DNA of 8,046 nucleotides from TMED-70 sp036164085 (GTDB lineage: Bacteria; Chloroflexota; Dehalococcoidia; Lucifugimonadales; Lucifugimonadaceae), in the NCBI GenBank assembly GCA_036164085.1, contig JAYZJV010000050.1:1-8046 (forward strand), given 5' to 3'. Of this stretch, positions 1 through 6,960 are shown one piece after another. Made by a program: the position numbers and the translations under genes. Each line of letters starts with the position of its first letter. The stretch's first letter is position 1. The notes below the pieces were generated by a model. The model saw only the letters and a program-made list of their open reading frames with translations. It was not told the DNA's origin and did no database searches.

Positions 1-2
1 AA

Positions 3-374
3 TCTATCTCAGGAAGAATTGATAGAATTGCTCCTTTGCATGCAACCAGAATGGGACCTGCTATAAGACATACTATTACTAAATTGGAAAACCATGAGGC
101 AAGATCTAGAATTCTTTTCCTAGTAACCGATGGAAGGCCTCAAGACAGAGGTTATTCTAGAGAAGGAGTAGAGAAGGAATATGCAGTATATGATACCAGA
201 CAAGCGTTAATTGAGGCTAGACAAAAAGGAATTACTCCTTTTTGTCTTACAGTTGATAAATCAGGACATGACTATCTTAAAACAATGATGGATGATTTAC
301 CATATGAAGTTTTATCAGATATTTCTATGCTACCTGCTAGGCTTCCTGAGTTGTATCGAAAGATTTCTACTTAA
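3..374 (+). CDS. VWA-domain protein, NorD/CbbO type, C-terminal fragment
   Basis: The frame is open from the left edge to a TAA at 372-374, giving the last 123 residues of a protein whose start lies outside the window. The first start-like codon inside, a TTG at 36, is not the real start because the frame is open and conserved-looking before it. Visible pieces are a TRMGPAIRH helix, the strand ILFLVTDGRPQD, which carries the Thr-Asp of the third MIDAS (metal-binding) loop, a DTRQALIEARQKGI helix and a PFCLTVDK strand. This order is typical of the VWA domain at the C-terminus of NorD/CbbO proteins, which work with a MoxR-type AAA+ ATPase (NorQ/CbbQ) to activate or insert metal into a target enzyme. 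The DxSxS part of the MIDAS should lie just upstream. The target enzyme cannot be told from here, and neither norB nor cbbL is in view. The gene converges on the ABC operon, so it is not part of it. Confidence 0.8.
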   Translation, partial: SISGRIDRIAPLHATRMGPAIRHTITKLENHEARSRILFLVTDGRPQDRGYSREGVEKEYAVYDTRQALIEARQKGITPFCLTVDKSGHDYLKTMMDDLPYEVLSDISMLPARLPELYRKIST

Positions 375-390
375 AAATCAGCTATTTAAG
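370..390. terminator. weak hairpin between convergent genes
   Basis: CTTAAA at 370-375 is the exact reverse complement of TTTAAG at 385-390, with a 9-base loop, so a 6-bp stem can form on either strand. It starts within the last codons of the VWA gene and ends 13 bases before the stop of the minus-strand DUF4340 gene. It sits where a shared bidirectional terminator would be expected. The stem has only one G-C pair and no clear U-tract follows, so it is weak and could be chance in AT-rich DNA. Confidence 0.25.
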
Positions 391-403
391 TTTATTAATT
401 AAA

Positions 404-1384
404 TTAGTTAAAGAAAGACAGAATTTTATCAGCCCATTCTTTTTCTATCAGAATAACGTCTTTTGTTTCTGCTGCTACAGCAAAATATCCTGTTTGATCT
501 TCGTTTAATTTACCAATACTTAATGAAGTGTTATAAAGTGTATTTACACCGTATTGATCTTTAGTAACAGTCTTTACATCTACATATGGAGCATCTAGTC
601 CTAAACCATATTTTGTGTAATCTTCAGCAAACATAAGATTTAATTGAACGGCGTTTAAAATACTTAAATTTGAAAAATCAATCAAAAACTCTGAAACAAT
701 TTGACTATCGACTTTTTCTTCACCTTCACATGGAGAACTAGTCAATGGTATAAAGCACGCATACCAATCCGAAGATTTTTTACTAAAGGCCTTAGTTATT
801 TCGCTATTATTTATTAAAACAACTTCTACTACTTCGTCAGTATTTATTGTTTTCATCCATTTTGGATATGGGGGTTCTTCAACAAGCCTTGCTAGGACTC
901 CTTTCCACGAGGCATCTACCATAACTAATTTGTTGTCTCCTTCAAGATATGCATAATTGTTAGTTAAATCAGGAGTTTCATTTCCTATAAATAAAGTTCT
1001 CTTATCCCCACTATCTAGAAAAATTGAAATTTCTGTTAAAGGATTATCTAATCCATATTTAGACTTATCATCTATATTTTCTGAAATGGTTCTATATAAC
1101 TGTGGGCCTTGTAATAAATCAATAATTCCACCCCATCTATAGTTATCTGCAGGGATTCCATTAAGATTATCAAAGTACCAAGTGTTATCTTCTAGGTGCC
1201 AACTGAAGGTTTCAGAGTTATTTGTTATTGATATATTTGTGATATCTCCAGATGAAATTCTATAGAAATAAGAAATTTGTTTTTTTTCTTCTTCTTTACC
1301 TATATCAGATTTATAAATTAGAACTCCTAATATCGAAAACCATGATACTAGAATAATTAAAATTAAAGTAATTCTCAGGTTCAT
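404..1384 (-). CDS. DUF4340-type membrane-anchored protein
   Basis: A 326-residue protein, last gene of the ABC operon. I chose the ATG at 1384 because it puts a hydrophobic anchor (about residues 5-24) right at the N-terminus and leaves a 1-base gap after the gldG-like stop. A TTG at 1420 would add 12 residues and overlap the upstream gene by 35 bases. After the anchor the chain is hydrophilic and presumably outside the membrane. Two copies of one motif can be seen: KYGLDNP at about residue 109, then a strand with LFIGNE and V-rich ends to about 163, and KYGLGLDAP at about 258, then LSIGK and a similar strand to about 322. This YGL...IG layout is what DUF4340 repeats look like. Cys210 and Cys219 could form a disulfide. 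DUF4340 proteins are regularly found with GldG-like genes; their biochemical role is not known. The family call is by pattern only. Confidence 0.8.
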   Translation of the reverse strand: MNLRITLILIILVSWFSILGVLIYKSDIGKEEEKKQISYFYRISSGDITNISITNNSETFSWHLEDNTWYFDNLNGIPADNYRWGGIIDLLQGPQLYRTISENIDDKSKYGLDNPLTEISIFLDSGDKRTLFIGNETPDLTNNYAYLEGDNKLVMVDASWKGVLARLVEEPPYPKWMKTINTDEVVEVVLINNSEITKAFSKKSSDWYACFIPLTSSPCEGEEKVDSQIVSEFLIDFSNLSILNAVQLNLMFAEDYTKYGLGLDAPYVDVKTVTKDQYGVNTLYNTSLSIGKLNEDQTGYFAVAAETKDVILIEKEWADKILSFFN

Positions 1385-1385
1385 T

Positions 1386-3134
1386 TTATCTTCTTCGCCA
1401 CCAACTGATAAAGCCACCAAAAGTTATTAAAATAGGCATTAGCAACCATCCACTCCATCTGATAAAATCTCTTTCGCTTTTTGTTAAAACTAACTCTCTG
1501 TAAGCCTGAGTCTTTGGTCTTATAGAAATTAGCTCAAAATCTTTTGCAAGCCAATTTATGCTATTAATAAAAAGGTCACTATTTTTTGCAGAACCTGAAT
1601 ATTTATTTGAAGCAAAATCTGTATCACCTATAACTACAATAGAAGTTTGCATAATGGTTCCATCTTCATTTTCTATTGGTGCTTTCCCCAATTCTGAAAT
1701 TGCTTCAACTGCAAGGATTGTAGGAAATGGTCCTAATATATCCGTATCAACATCATAATTTAAGTCTTCTACATCAGTTACTTTTTGAGACCAACTTTCA
1801 AGAGTGGTGAATGCTAGTGGTATATGTTTTAAATAGGGCTCTCCATTTTCTGAAAGAGGAACAGTATCAGGACTGATAGTTGATGCTAAGAAAGCTGATC
1901 CAGGTAAGTAAAGAACATCAAAATCTGTTGTTATTTCGTGAATTGGTAATTGACCATTAGTTTTCTTTATTTGTAAGTAATTTGGCTTGGGAGCTACAAA
2001 ACTTGCCATATCAAACACAGTACCTTCTCCAACAGCTAATCCGTATTTATATAGGAAAGTTTTAACTCCATCTGGAGTAGCTTCAGGTTCGATCATTAAT
2101 AATAAAGTTCCTCCTTGCCATAAATATTCCGAAATTATTGCTGAGTCTTGAAGTGTAAAATTAGATTCTGCACCAGCAATAACCACGACAGCCGGTATAT
2201 TTTCTTCTGATAAAAGAATTGCCAATTCTTGGGAGGTAGCAGAAAGAACTTTATAATTTTGAGCTAATAAATCTGAATAAACTAATCCCATTCCTGTGGA
2301 ATTCGGATCAAAGTCTGTAATATTTCTTTCGCCATGTCCTGTTAGAAAGATTACTTCTTTTTGTTTTATTTGATTAACGATTAATAAACCAGTAATGATA
2401 TCTTGCTCTGTAAATACAGTACTAGAAATATCTGGACTCCTTCCTGGAATTATTTGTGCCCTTCGTGAATCTAATGCTTCAACTACTATTGAAGGGAATG
2501 TATTTACACCATAATTTGAAGCGGCATTGGGATCTAGTTCAGGATCAATTTTCTCATAATCTAGATTTACTTTTTTTGATCTTCTCTTAAATTCTAGTAA
2601 TAAATCTTCAGTAGCTCTCCAATCAGCATTTTTTTCAGGTGTATTAGTAGCCATAAACACTACTATTTTTACATCTTCGTTCAAATTCCCAATTACTTTA
2701 ATGGCTTGGTCTTCTAATATAAATTGTTTTGTTGCCGTAGTATCTATTCTCATCCAATCAGGAGAATCAGGTCGGCCAGAAAGCCAGAATAATAAAGAAT
2801 TCAATATAATAATTAAGCTTAAAGATGCTAGAAAAATTATAGAAGTGTTTATTCCGTATCTTCCTCTTCTACCAAATATAAAAAATAAAATATTTTTCCA
2901 AGAAATCAATGCTATTAATAATGTTAATAATAATCCTACTAACATCATCCAAAGACCTATTTCAGATATGTCTCTAAAGAAAATCCAAACTATGAATCCT
3001 AATAATATAGAAGAAACAGATGCTAAAACTAATCCTTGTCTTAGAGACCTGATATTTCCCTTTATTTCATCTATAAGTTTTCTGAAATTAAATCTAGTAG
3101 ACTCCATAGATGGTCTTTTGTTATCCATGCTCAT
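1386..3134 (-). CDS. GldG-like ABC transporter auxiliary protein
   Basis: A 582-residue protein in the Gld-type ABC module. The ATG at 3134 is preferred: GGAG lies 5 bases before it and the permease stop ends 1 base upstream. A TTG at 3158 would overlap the permease, and a second ATG at 3128 is also possible. Three hydrophobic segments come first (about residues 35-53, 60-79 and 97-119), then a large outer domain, then one C-terminal membrane segment (about 559-579) ending in RRR. The outer domain has the GldG/ABC-auxiliary pattern: TKQFILEDQAIKVIGNL, a thioredoxin-like strand region with FKRRSKKVNLDYEKIDPE, then FTEQDIITGLL and FLTGHGERN (about 264-271), which begins a glutamine-amidotransferase-like fold, and GDTDFASN (about 503-510) near the end. 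I see no obvious catalytic Cys-His pair in it, so the fold is probably structural. It likely pairs with the GldF-like permease. The exact role is unknown outside gliding bacteria. Confidence 0.88.
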   Translation of the reverse strand: MSMDNKRPSMESTRFNFRKLIDEIKGNIRSLRQGLVLASVSSILLGFIVWIFFRDISEIGLWMMLVGLLLTLLIALISWKNILFFIFGRRGRYGINTSIIFLASLSLIIILNSLLFWLSGRPDSPDWMRIDTTATKQFILEDQAIKVIGNLNEDVKIVVFMATNTPEKNADWRATEDLLLEFKRRSKKVNLDYEKIDPELDPNAASNYGVNTFPSIVVEALDSRRAQIIPGRSPDISSTVFTEQDIITGLLIVNQIKQKEVIFLTGHGERNITDFDPNSTGMGLVYSDLLAQNYKVLSATSQELAILLSEENIPAVVVIAGAESNFTLQDSAIISEYLWQGGTLLLMIEPEATPDGVKTFLYKYGLAVGEGTVFDMASFVAPKPNYLQIKKTNGQLPIHEITTDFDVLYLPGSAFLASTISPDTVPLSENGEPYLKHIPLAFTTLESWSQKVTDVEDLNYDVDTDILGPFPTILAVEAISELGKAPIENEDGTIMQTSIVVIGDTDFASNKYSGSAKNSDLFINSINWLAKDFELISIRPKTQAYRELVLTKSERDFIRWSGWLLMPILITFGGFISWWRRR

Positions 3135-3135
3135 A

Positions 3136-3897
3136 CTATCTCCATCTCCTAGATTCAAGAATGACGATAGTCAACAATAAAAATACTATTGTGACAGATA
3201 AATAAAAAACTACATCTACTAAAGAAAAGACACCTCTAGAAAAATCAGCAAAATGTCCACTTTCAGCTACCCCTAGAGATCCTAAATCAAAAACTGAGAA
3301 AGATGCTCCTAATTGAAGAAAACTTAATATTTCACTTCCGATTCCAGTAACCCTATTTGATATAAAATCAATAATAGTCAAACTTGTCAAAATACCAGAT
3401 CCAACTATAAGTCCAACTATTTGATTTGGAGATAAAGAAGATGCAAAAAGACCGATGGCTAGTGTAGCAGATGAATATAAGAGCAATCCAAAAATACCAT
3501 TAAATAAAGGTCCTGAATCAGGATCTCCAAAAATATACAGAAGTACTACAAAATATAATGAAAAGATTATCATTACTGTTACTGTTGCTAATGATGCAAG
3601 AAATTTTCCTAAAACAACTTCAACTTCTTTAACGGGAGATGTAAGAAGTAATTCTAAAGTTCCCATTTTTTGTTCTTCTGCAATCAGTCTCATAGTTATA
3701 GCTGGAGACATGAAAATCATGAAAAACGTAGCTCCTGCTAAATATCCGCGAATTGTTGCCTCAGAGAATGCATCAGAAACAGATGCTACGAAAAAAAATC
3801 CAGTTATTGCTAAATATGAAGCTGAAACTATATAAGCCATAGGTGAGGCAAAGTAAGTTTTTATTTCTTTCATTAATATTATGTATATGTTTTTCAT
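3136..3897 (-). CDS. ABC-2 type permease, GldF-like
   Basis: A 253-residue integral membrane protein with about six hydrophobic segments (near residues 19-39, 51-71, 101-124, 133-154, 158-178 and 228-247), the usual size and topology of an ABC-2 permease. Between segments 2 and 3, AEEQKMGTLELLLTSPV (73-89) is the conserved cytoplasmic coupling helix that touches the ATPase in this family (compare the general form EER..GTLELLLTSP). The N-terminal KEIKTYFASPMAYIV is also typical of GldF/NosY-type permeases. The ATG at 3897 lies 2 bases after the ATPase stop, and the stop is 1 base before the GldG-like start, so translation is probably coupled; no good Shine-Dalgarno is seen before this ATG. It should form the membrane channel part of the transporter together with the GldG-like protein. 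Substrate unknown. Confidence 0.9.
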   Translation of the reverse strand: MKNIYIILMKEIKTYFASPMAYIVSASYLAITGFFFVASVSDAFSEATIRGYLAGATFFMIFMSPAITMRLIAEEQKMGTLELLLTSPVKEVEVVLGKFLASLATVTVMIIFSLYFVVLLYIFGDPDSGPLFNGIFGLLLYSSATLAIGLFASSLSPNQIVGLIVGSGILTSLTIIDFISNRVTGIGSEILSFLQLGASFSVFDLGSLGVAESGHFADFSRGVFSLVDVVFYLSVTIVFLLLTIVILESRRWR

Positions 3898-3899
3898 AT

Positions 3900-4859
3900 T
3901 TAATTTTCTTGTGTAAGCTGTAAAAATATCTCTTCAAGTGTCATTGGAAGTGGAGTTAGATTTCTTAATCCCCAACCATTATCAACTATTGATTTTGCAA
4001 TCTTTTCAGCAGAGTTTTCATTAGTTTTTGCATCTACAATGATAGGAATAAATTTTTCTTTTTTCCCTTGGTCAATTTGTTCTGCTCTTGAATCGGACCT
4101 TACATCAATCACGGAGTCTACTTTTCTTAATGTTGATATTATAGAATCAACCTTGGTCCCTGAAACCCCAACTTCTATTCTTTCTGTACCAGATAATCTA
4201 TTAGAAAGATTCGCAGGTTTATCATCTGCAACAATTCTTCCATCTGAAATAACTAATACTCTTGGGCATATTGCAGATACTTCGGGAAGAATATGTGAAG
4301 AAATTAATAACGTGTGAGACTCTCCCAGTTCACTTATTAATTCTCTTGTTTCCACGACTTGTATAGGATCAATTCCTATAGTTGGTTCATCCATTATCAA
4401 TACATCTGGTTCATGTAAAATAGCTTGTGCAATACCAGTTCTTTGCCTGTACCCTTTAGATAGTTTACCCACGTGGGTATTTCTATAATCTCCTAACCTA
4501 ACGTGGTCAATTACTTTGTTTATTCTTTCATCGATCCACTTTTGGTTCATTCCTCTGATTTTACCCATAAAACTCAAATAATCTGTTACTGTCATATCTA
4601 GATATAATGGAACTGTTTCAGGCAGATACCCAATGTGTCTTCTTGCTTCAAGAGAGTACTTTACAGAGTCATAACCACTTACAGTAATATTTCCAGAAGA
4701 TGGTGGCAAGTAACCAGTTATGCTTCGCATAGTAGTTGTTTTTCCAGCTCCGTTTGGTCCAAGGAAACCAACTATCTCACCTTTTAATACTTCAAAAGAA
4801 ACATCAATAACTGCAGGATAAGGTCCATAGTTCTTATAAAAGTGCTCAACTCTTATCAA
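3900..4859 (-). CDS. ABC transporter ATP-binding protein, GldA-like
   Basis: A 319-residue ATPase, first gene of the minus-strand operon. Motifs in order: Walker A GPNGAGKTT at 34-42, signature LSKGYRQR at 133-140, Walker B VLIMDEP around 153-159 with catalytic Glu158, and the switch His189 in ISSHI. The Q-loop position reads IGYLPE, with Glu81 where most ABC proteins have Gln; this form is common in GldA-type ATPases. Residues from about 225 to the end form a C-terminal extension beyond the nucleotide-binding domain, as in the long DrrA/GldA/CcmA-like group. The start is a TTG at 4859: there is an in-frame TGA at 4872-4874, no in-frame ATG before Walker A, and the MIRVEHFYKNYG start matches the family N-terminus. 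AGAGA about 6 bases upstream is a weak ribosome-binding site. It powers the permease encoded just downstream. Confidence 0.93.
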   Translation of the reverse strand: MIRVEHFYKNYGPYPAVIDVSFEVLKGEIVGFLGPNGAGKTTTMRSITGYLPPSSGNITVSGYDSVKYSLEARRHIGYLPETVPLYLDMTVTDYLSFMGKIRGMNQKWIDERINKVIDHVRLGDYRNTHVGKLSKGYRQRTGIAQAILHEPDVLIMDEPTIGIDPIQVVETRELISELGESHTLLISSHILPEVSAICPRVLVISDGRIVADDKPANLSNRLSGTERIEVGVSGTKVDSIISTLRKVDSVIDVRSDSRAEQIDQGKKEKFIPIIVDAKTNENSAEKIAKSIVDNGWGLRNLTPLPMTLEEIFLQLTQEN

Positions 4860-4883
4860 AAATATTCTCTTTCATGATTTTTT

Positions 4884-4889
4884 ATCTTA
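4884..4889 (-). promoter_or_regulatory. candidate -10 box for the ABC operon
   Basis: Read on the minus strand, TAAGAT at 4889-4884 matches TATAAT at four of six positions and would start transcription about 18 bases before the TTG start of the ATPase gene. I could not find a convincing -35 box at 16-18 bases. TATATT at 4912-4907 is an alternative -10. The operon must be driven from this divergent region, but which hexamer is used cannot be told by eye. Confidence 0.25.
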
Positions 4890-4914
4890 ACTAGTTTACC
4901 TAAATAAATATAAT
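4887..4914 (+). promoter_or_regulatory. candidate sigma70-type promoter upstream of the desulfurase gene
   Basis: TTAACT at 4887-4892 (four of six to TTGACA) and a perfect TATAAT at 4909-4914 are separated by 16 bases. Transcription would start near 4921, giving an untranslated leader of about 30 bases with no Shine-Dalgarno sequence in it. This is the only right-facing pair in the gap with both boxes recognisable. The DNA is very AT-rich, so chance hexamers are common. Confidence 0.4.
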
Positions 4915-4939
4915 TCAGCCTTATTTTTCTAATCTAATT

Positions 4940-4945
4940 TATAAT
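4940..4945 (+). promoter_or_regulatory. second TATAAT box, candidate leaderless start
   Basis: A second perfect TATAAT lies here, with 6 bases between its end and the ATG at 4952. A transcript starting 6-7 bases downstream of the box would begin at or one base before the start codon, so the mRNA would be leaderless or nearly so. No matching -35 box is visible at 16-18 bases. The lack of any Shine-Dalgarno sequence before this ATG is consistent with leaderless translation, but it is also consistent with chance. Confidence 0.35.
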
Positions 4946-4951
4946 AAATGT

Positions 4952-6121
4952 ATGACGTTTGAAATAGATCAAGTATATTGTGACAATGCAGCTACTACTC
5001 CAGTTATACCTGAAGTTTTAGATGAAATGCTCCCTTTTTTTACAGAATCTTTTGGCAATCCATCTAGTCTTTATATGCTTAGCCAAGATTCTAAAGCAGC
5101 AATAGAATTTTCTAGGGACAAAGTTGCTAATGCAATTAAATCTAAATCTTCCGAAGTAGTATTTACTAGTGGAGGGACAGAATCAAATAACTTAGCAATA
5201 AAAGGAATATGCTTTCCTGAGATTAGTGATGGGCAAAATGAAATTATAATTTCTTCAATTGAACATCATGCAATAATTCATCCAGCAGAGCAACTAAAGA
5301 AAATTGGTTACAAAGTTAATTATTGTCCTGTTGATCAAAATGGCCTAATCATAACAAAAGAATTTAAAAGAATGATCAATAATAAAACCAAGTTCATCTC
5401 AATAATGTTGGCAAATAATGAGATAGGTTCTTTGCAGGATATTAGATCTTTAGTTGAAATAGTTAAAGCAAAAGAAAAAGAATTTGATAAAAAAATATTT
5501 TTTCATACAGATGCAGTACAAGCTATTGGGAAAGTAAATATAAATGTATCTGACTTGAATGTAGATTTACTTTCAATTTCAGGACATAAATTCAATGCCC
5601 CTAAAGGAATTGGTGCTCTTTTTGTAAAAGATGGAATACTTATAGAACCTTTACTTGATGGAGGGGGGCAAGAGAGACAAAATAGATCAGGAACTGAGAA
5701 TGTTCCTAGTATAGTTGGATTAGGGAAAGCAATTGAAATTGCTGAGTCAAAAAGAGAAGATTTTTTTATTCATACTAAAAAACTATCTGAAAGATTTATT
5801 GGTCTAATTAAAGAAAAAATACCTAATACTGTTCTTCATAGTTCGACAAATGGTTTAAGTAATATTGTTAATTTTTCAATTCCAAATATACAAGGCGAAC
5901 CAATACTTATTGGATTAGATTTTAAAGGTATAATGGCAAGTAGTGGTTCTGCTTGCAGCACTGCAAGCGTAGAACCTAGTCATGTTTTACTTGCTAAGGG
6001 AGTTAATGAGAAGTTAGCCTTAGGTTCAGTTAGATTATCTTTTAGCATTTCAAATACATTAGAAGAAATTGATTATATAGTTGAAAGTATTTATGAGGTT
6101 TGTAAGGATCTCAAAAATTAG
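4952..6121 (+). CDS. cysteine desulfurase, NifS/IscS family
   Basis: A full-length 389-residue PLP enzyme that takes sulfur from cysteine, leaving alanine, and passes it as a persulfide to Fe-S cluster or tRNA-thiolation partners in the cytoplasm. Landmarks: CDNAATTP at 10-17; FTSGGTESNN at 71-80, which binds the PLP phosphate; His105 in EHHAI, which stacks on the cofactor; NNEIG at 155-159; HTDAVQ with Asp187 and Gln190 contacting the ring; Lys213 in SGHKFNAPKG, which forms the Schiff base; GGGQERQNRSGTEN; the mobile catalytic Cys335 in SSGSACS; and Arg361, which should hold the substrate carboxylate. All catalytic residues are present. The SSGSAC loop is that of group I enzymes (NifS/IscS), not SufS. 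An ATG at 4948 is out of frame and stops at once, so 4952 is the start. No iscU, iscR or mnmA is adjacent, so nifS versus iscS cannot be chosen and the sulfur acceptor is unknown. Confidence 0.95.
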   Translation: MTFEIDQVYCDNAATTPVIPEVLDEMLPFFTESFGNPSSLYMLSQDSKAAIEFSRDKVANAIKSKSSEVVFTSGGTESNNLAIKGICFPEISDGQNEIIISSIEHHAIIHPAEQLKKIGYKVNYCPVDQNGLIITKEFKRMINNKTKFISIMLANNEIGSLQDIRSLVEIVKAKEKEFDKKIFFHTDAVQAIGKVNINVSDLNVDLLSISGHKFNAPKGIGALFVKDGILIEPLLDGGGQERQNRSGTENVPSIVGLGKAIEIAESKREDFFIHTKKLSERFIGLIKEKIPNTVLHSSTNGLSNIVNFSIPNIQGEPILIGLDFKGIMASSGSACSTASVEPSHVLLAKGVNEKLALGSVRLSFSISNTLEEIDYIVESIYEVCKDLKN

Positions 6122-6124
6122 ATT

Positions 6125-6955
6125 ATGAATGATTTAGAAAATTTAAATTATGGAAAATTTCAGGATTCAAAAAAAATCATTGATATTTCTTTGAATTTTA
6201 TTATTTCAAATAAATACGAATATGGTCCTGATTTTGAAAATAAAGATAAACAGTATACAGTTTCCAAAATTGAAACAGATAATGATATTTCAAGAATATA
6301 TTTTTCATATAAGATACAAGGTTTCTCAAATTCAGGGGAAGAATATATTGAGATTGATTCAGAAAATAATGTACTAACAAGAAGGGTTACTAAATTCCCA
6401 AAATTAAACAAACCAAAATTTTTAATAGCGTTAACTATTTTTTCCGTATTATTTGCAGCTGTTTTAATACCTTGGTTGTTCTTAAATTCTGATGAATTAG
6501 ACCCATTGTATAAATCTGGAAAAGTTCTTTGGATTAAAAGTGGAGAACCTACATACGATTTGAAAATTAATTACGATGGACCAGATGTCGATACTGGTAA
6601 ATTGACAAATTGGGAAATTGATTCTACCGATAAGGGTAGTTATTTAGGATTTATAAAATTACAAATTATAAATGAAACTGCTAATACTATTACTCTAAAT
6701 ATTGATACAAATGCTGCAGAATTATTGGCTTCAAATGGTAAAACCTATTTTCCTACGAATAGTGTCTCTAGAGCATATGAAATAAATAAATTAGATAATA
6801 ATTATAAAGTTAATGATTTTATTCCTCTATGGGGAGATATAACATTAGTTGAAGGAACACAAGTTATTGGTTATCTTCTTGTAGATCTTCCTAAGGATGT
6901 TACTGTAAGTAGACTTCGGTGGATAGCAAGTGATACAGTAACGATAAATTATTAA
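6125..6955 (+). CDS. single-pass membrane protein with DUF4352-like outer domain, function unknown
   Basis: A 276-residue protein I do not recognise as a named family. It begins 3 bases after the desulfurase stop and ends 5 bases before mutS. Residues 1-97 are polar, rich in alternating beta-type stretches (for example YTVSKIET, RIYFSYKIQGF, EEYIEIDSE) and end in a basic patch (TRRVTKFPKLNKPK). One strong membrane segment follows at about 99-120. By the positive-inside rule the N-terminal domain is cytoplasmic and the C-terminal domain outside. Residues about 130-276 resemble an immunoglobulin-like DUF4352 domain: a strand with LGFIKLQIINETANTITL, then LLASNGKTYFP, then a late VEGTQVIGYLLVDLP strand pair. 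DUF4352 domains usually occur on surface lipoproteins or anchored proteins of unknown role. No signal peptidase or lipobox site is seen. No Shine-Dalgarno precedes the ATG, so translation may be coupled to the upstream gene. Confidence 0.8.
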   Translation: MNDLENLNYGKFQDSKKIIDISLNFIISNKYEYGPDFENKDKQYTVSKIETDNDISRIYFSYKIQGFSNSGEEYIEIDSENNVLTRRVTKFPKLNKPKFLIALTIFSVLFAAVLIPWLFLNSDELDPLYKSGKVLWIKSGEPTYDLKINYDGPDVDTGKLTNWEIDSTDKGSYLGFIKLQIINETANTITLNIDTNAAELLASNGKTYFPTNSVSRAYEINKLDNNYKVNDFIPLWGDITLVEGTQVIGYLLVDLPKDVTVSRLRWIASDTVTINY

Positions 6956-6960
6956 CTTTA

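Noticed and set aside
1385..1420. TTG at 1420 as start of the DUF4340-type protein
   Set aside because: It would overlap the upstream gene by 35 bases and put 12 polar residues before the anchor; the ATG at 1384 fits the operon spacing better.
2701..3180. Plus-strand open frame of 159 codons opposite the GldG-like gene
   Set aside because: It lies antisense to the membrane segments of a clear gene, has a composition expected of a reversed hydrophobic coding strand, and matches no family I know.
3455..3835. Plus-strand open frame of 126 codons opposite the permease gene
   Set aside because: Antisense shadow of a well-supported ABC-2 permease, with low-complexity Ser/Lys/Asn-rich translation and no motif.
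4846..4875. Nine-codon minus-strand frame starting with ATG at 4875 and overlapping the TTG start of the ATPase gene
   Set aside because: It could be a leader peptide, but it has no ribosome-binding site, no regulatory codon run and no attenuator; the ATG is probably chance.
6160..6411. Minus-strand open frame inside the membrane-protein gene
   Set aside because: It is opposite an intact 276-residue frame in a tight plus-strand operon and has no recognisable feature.
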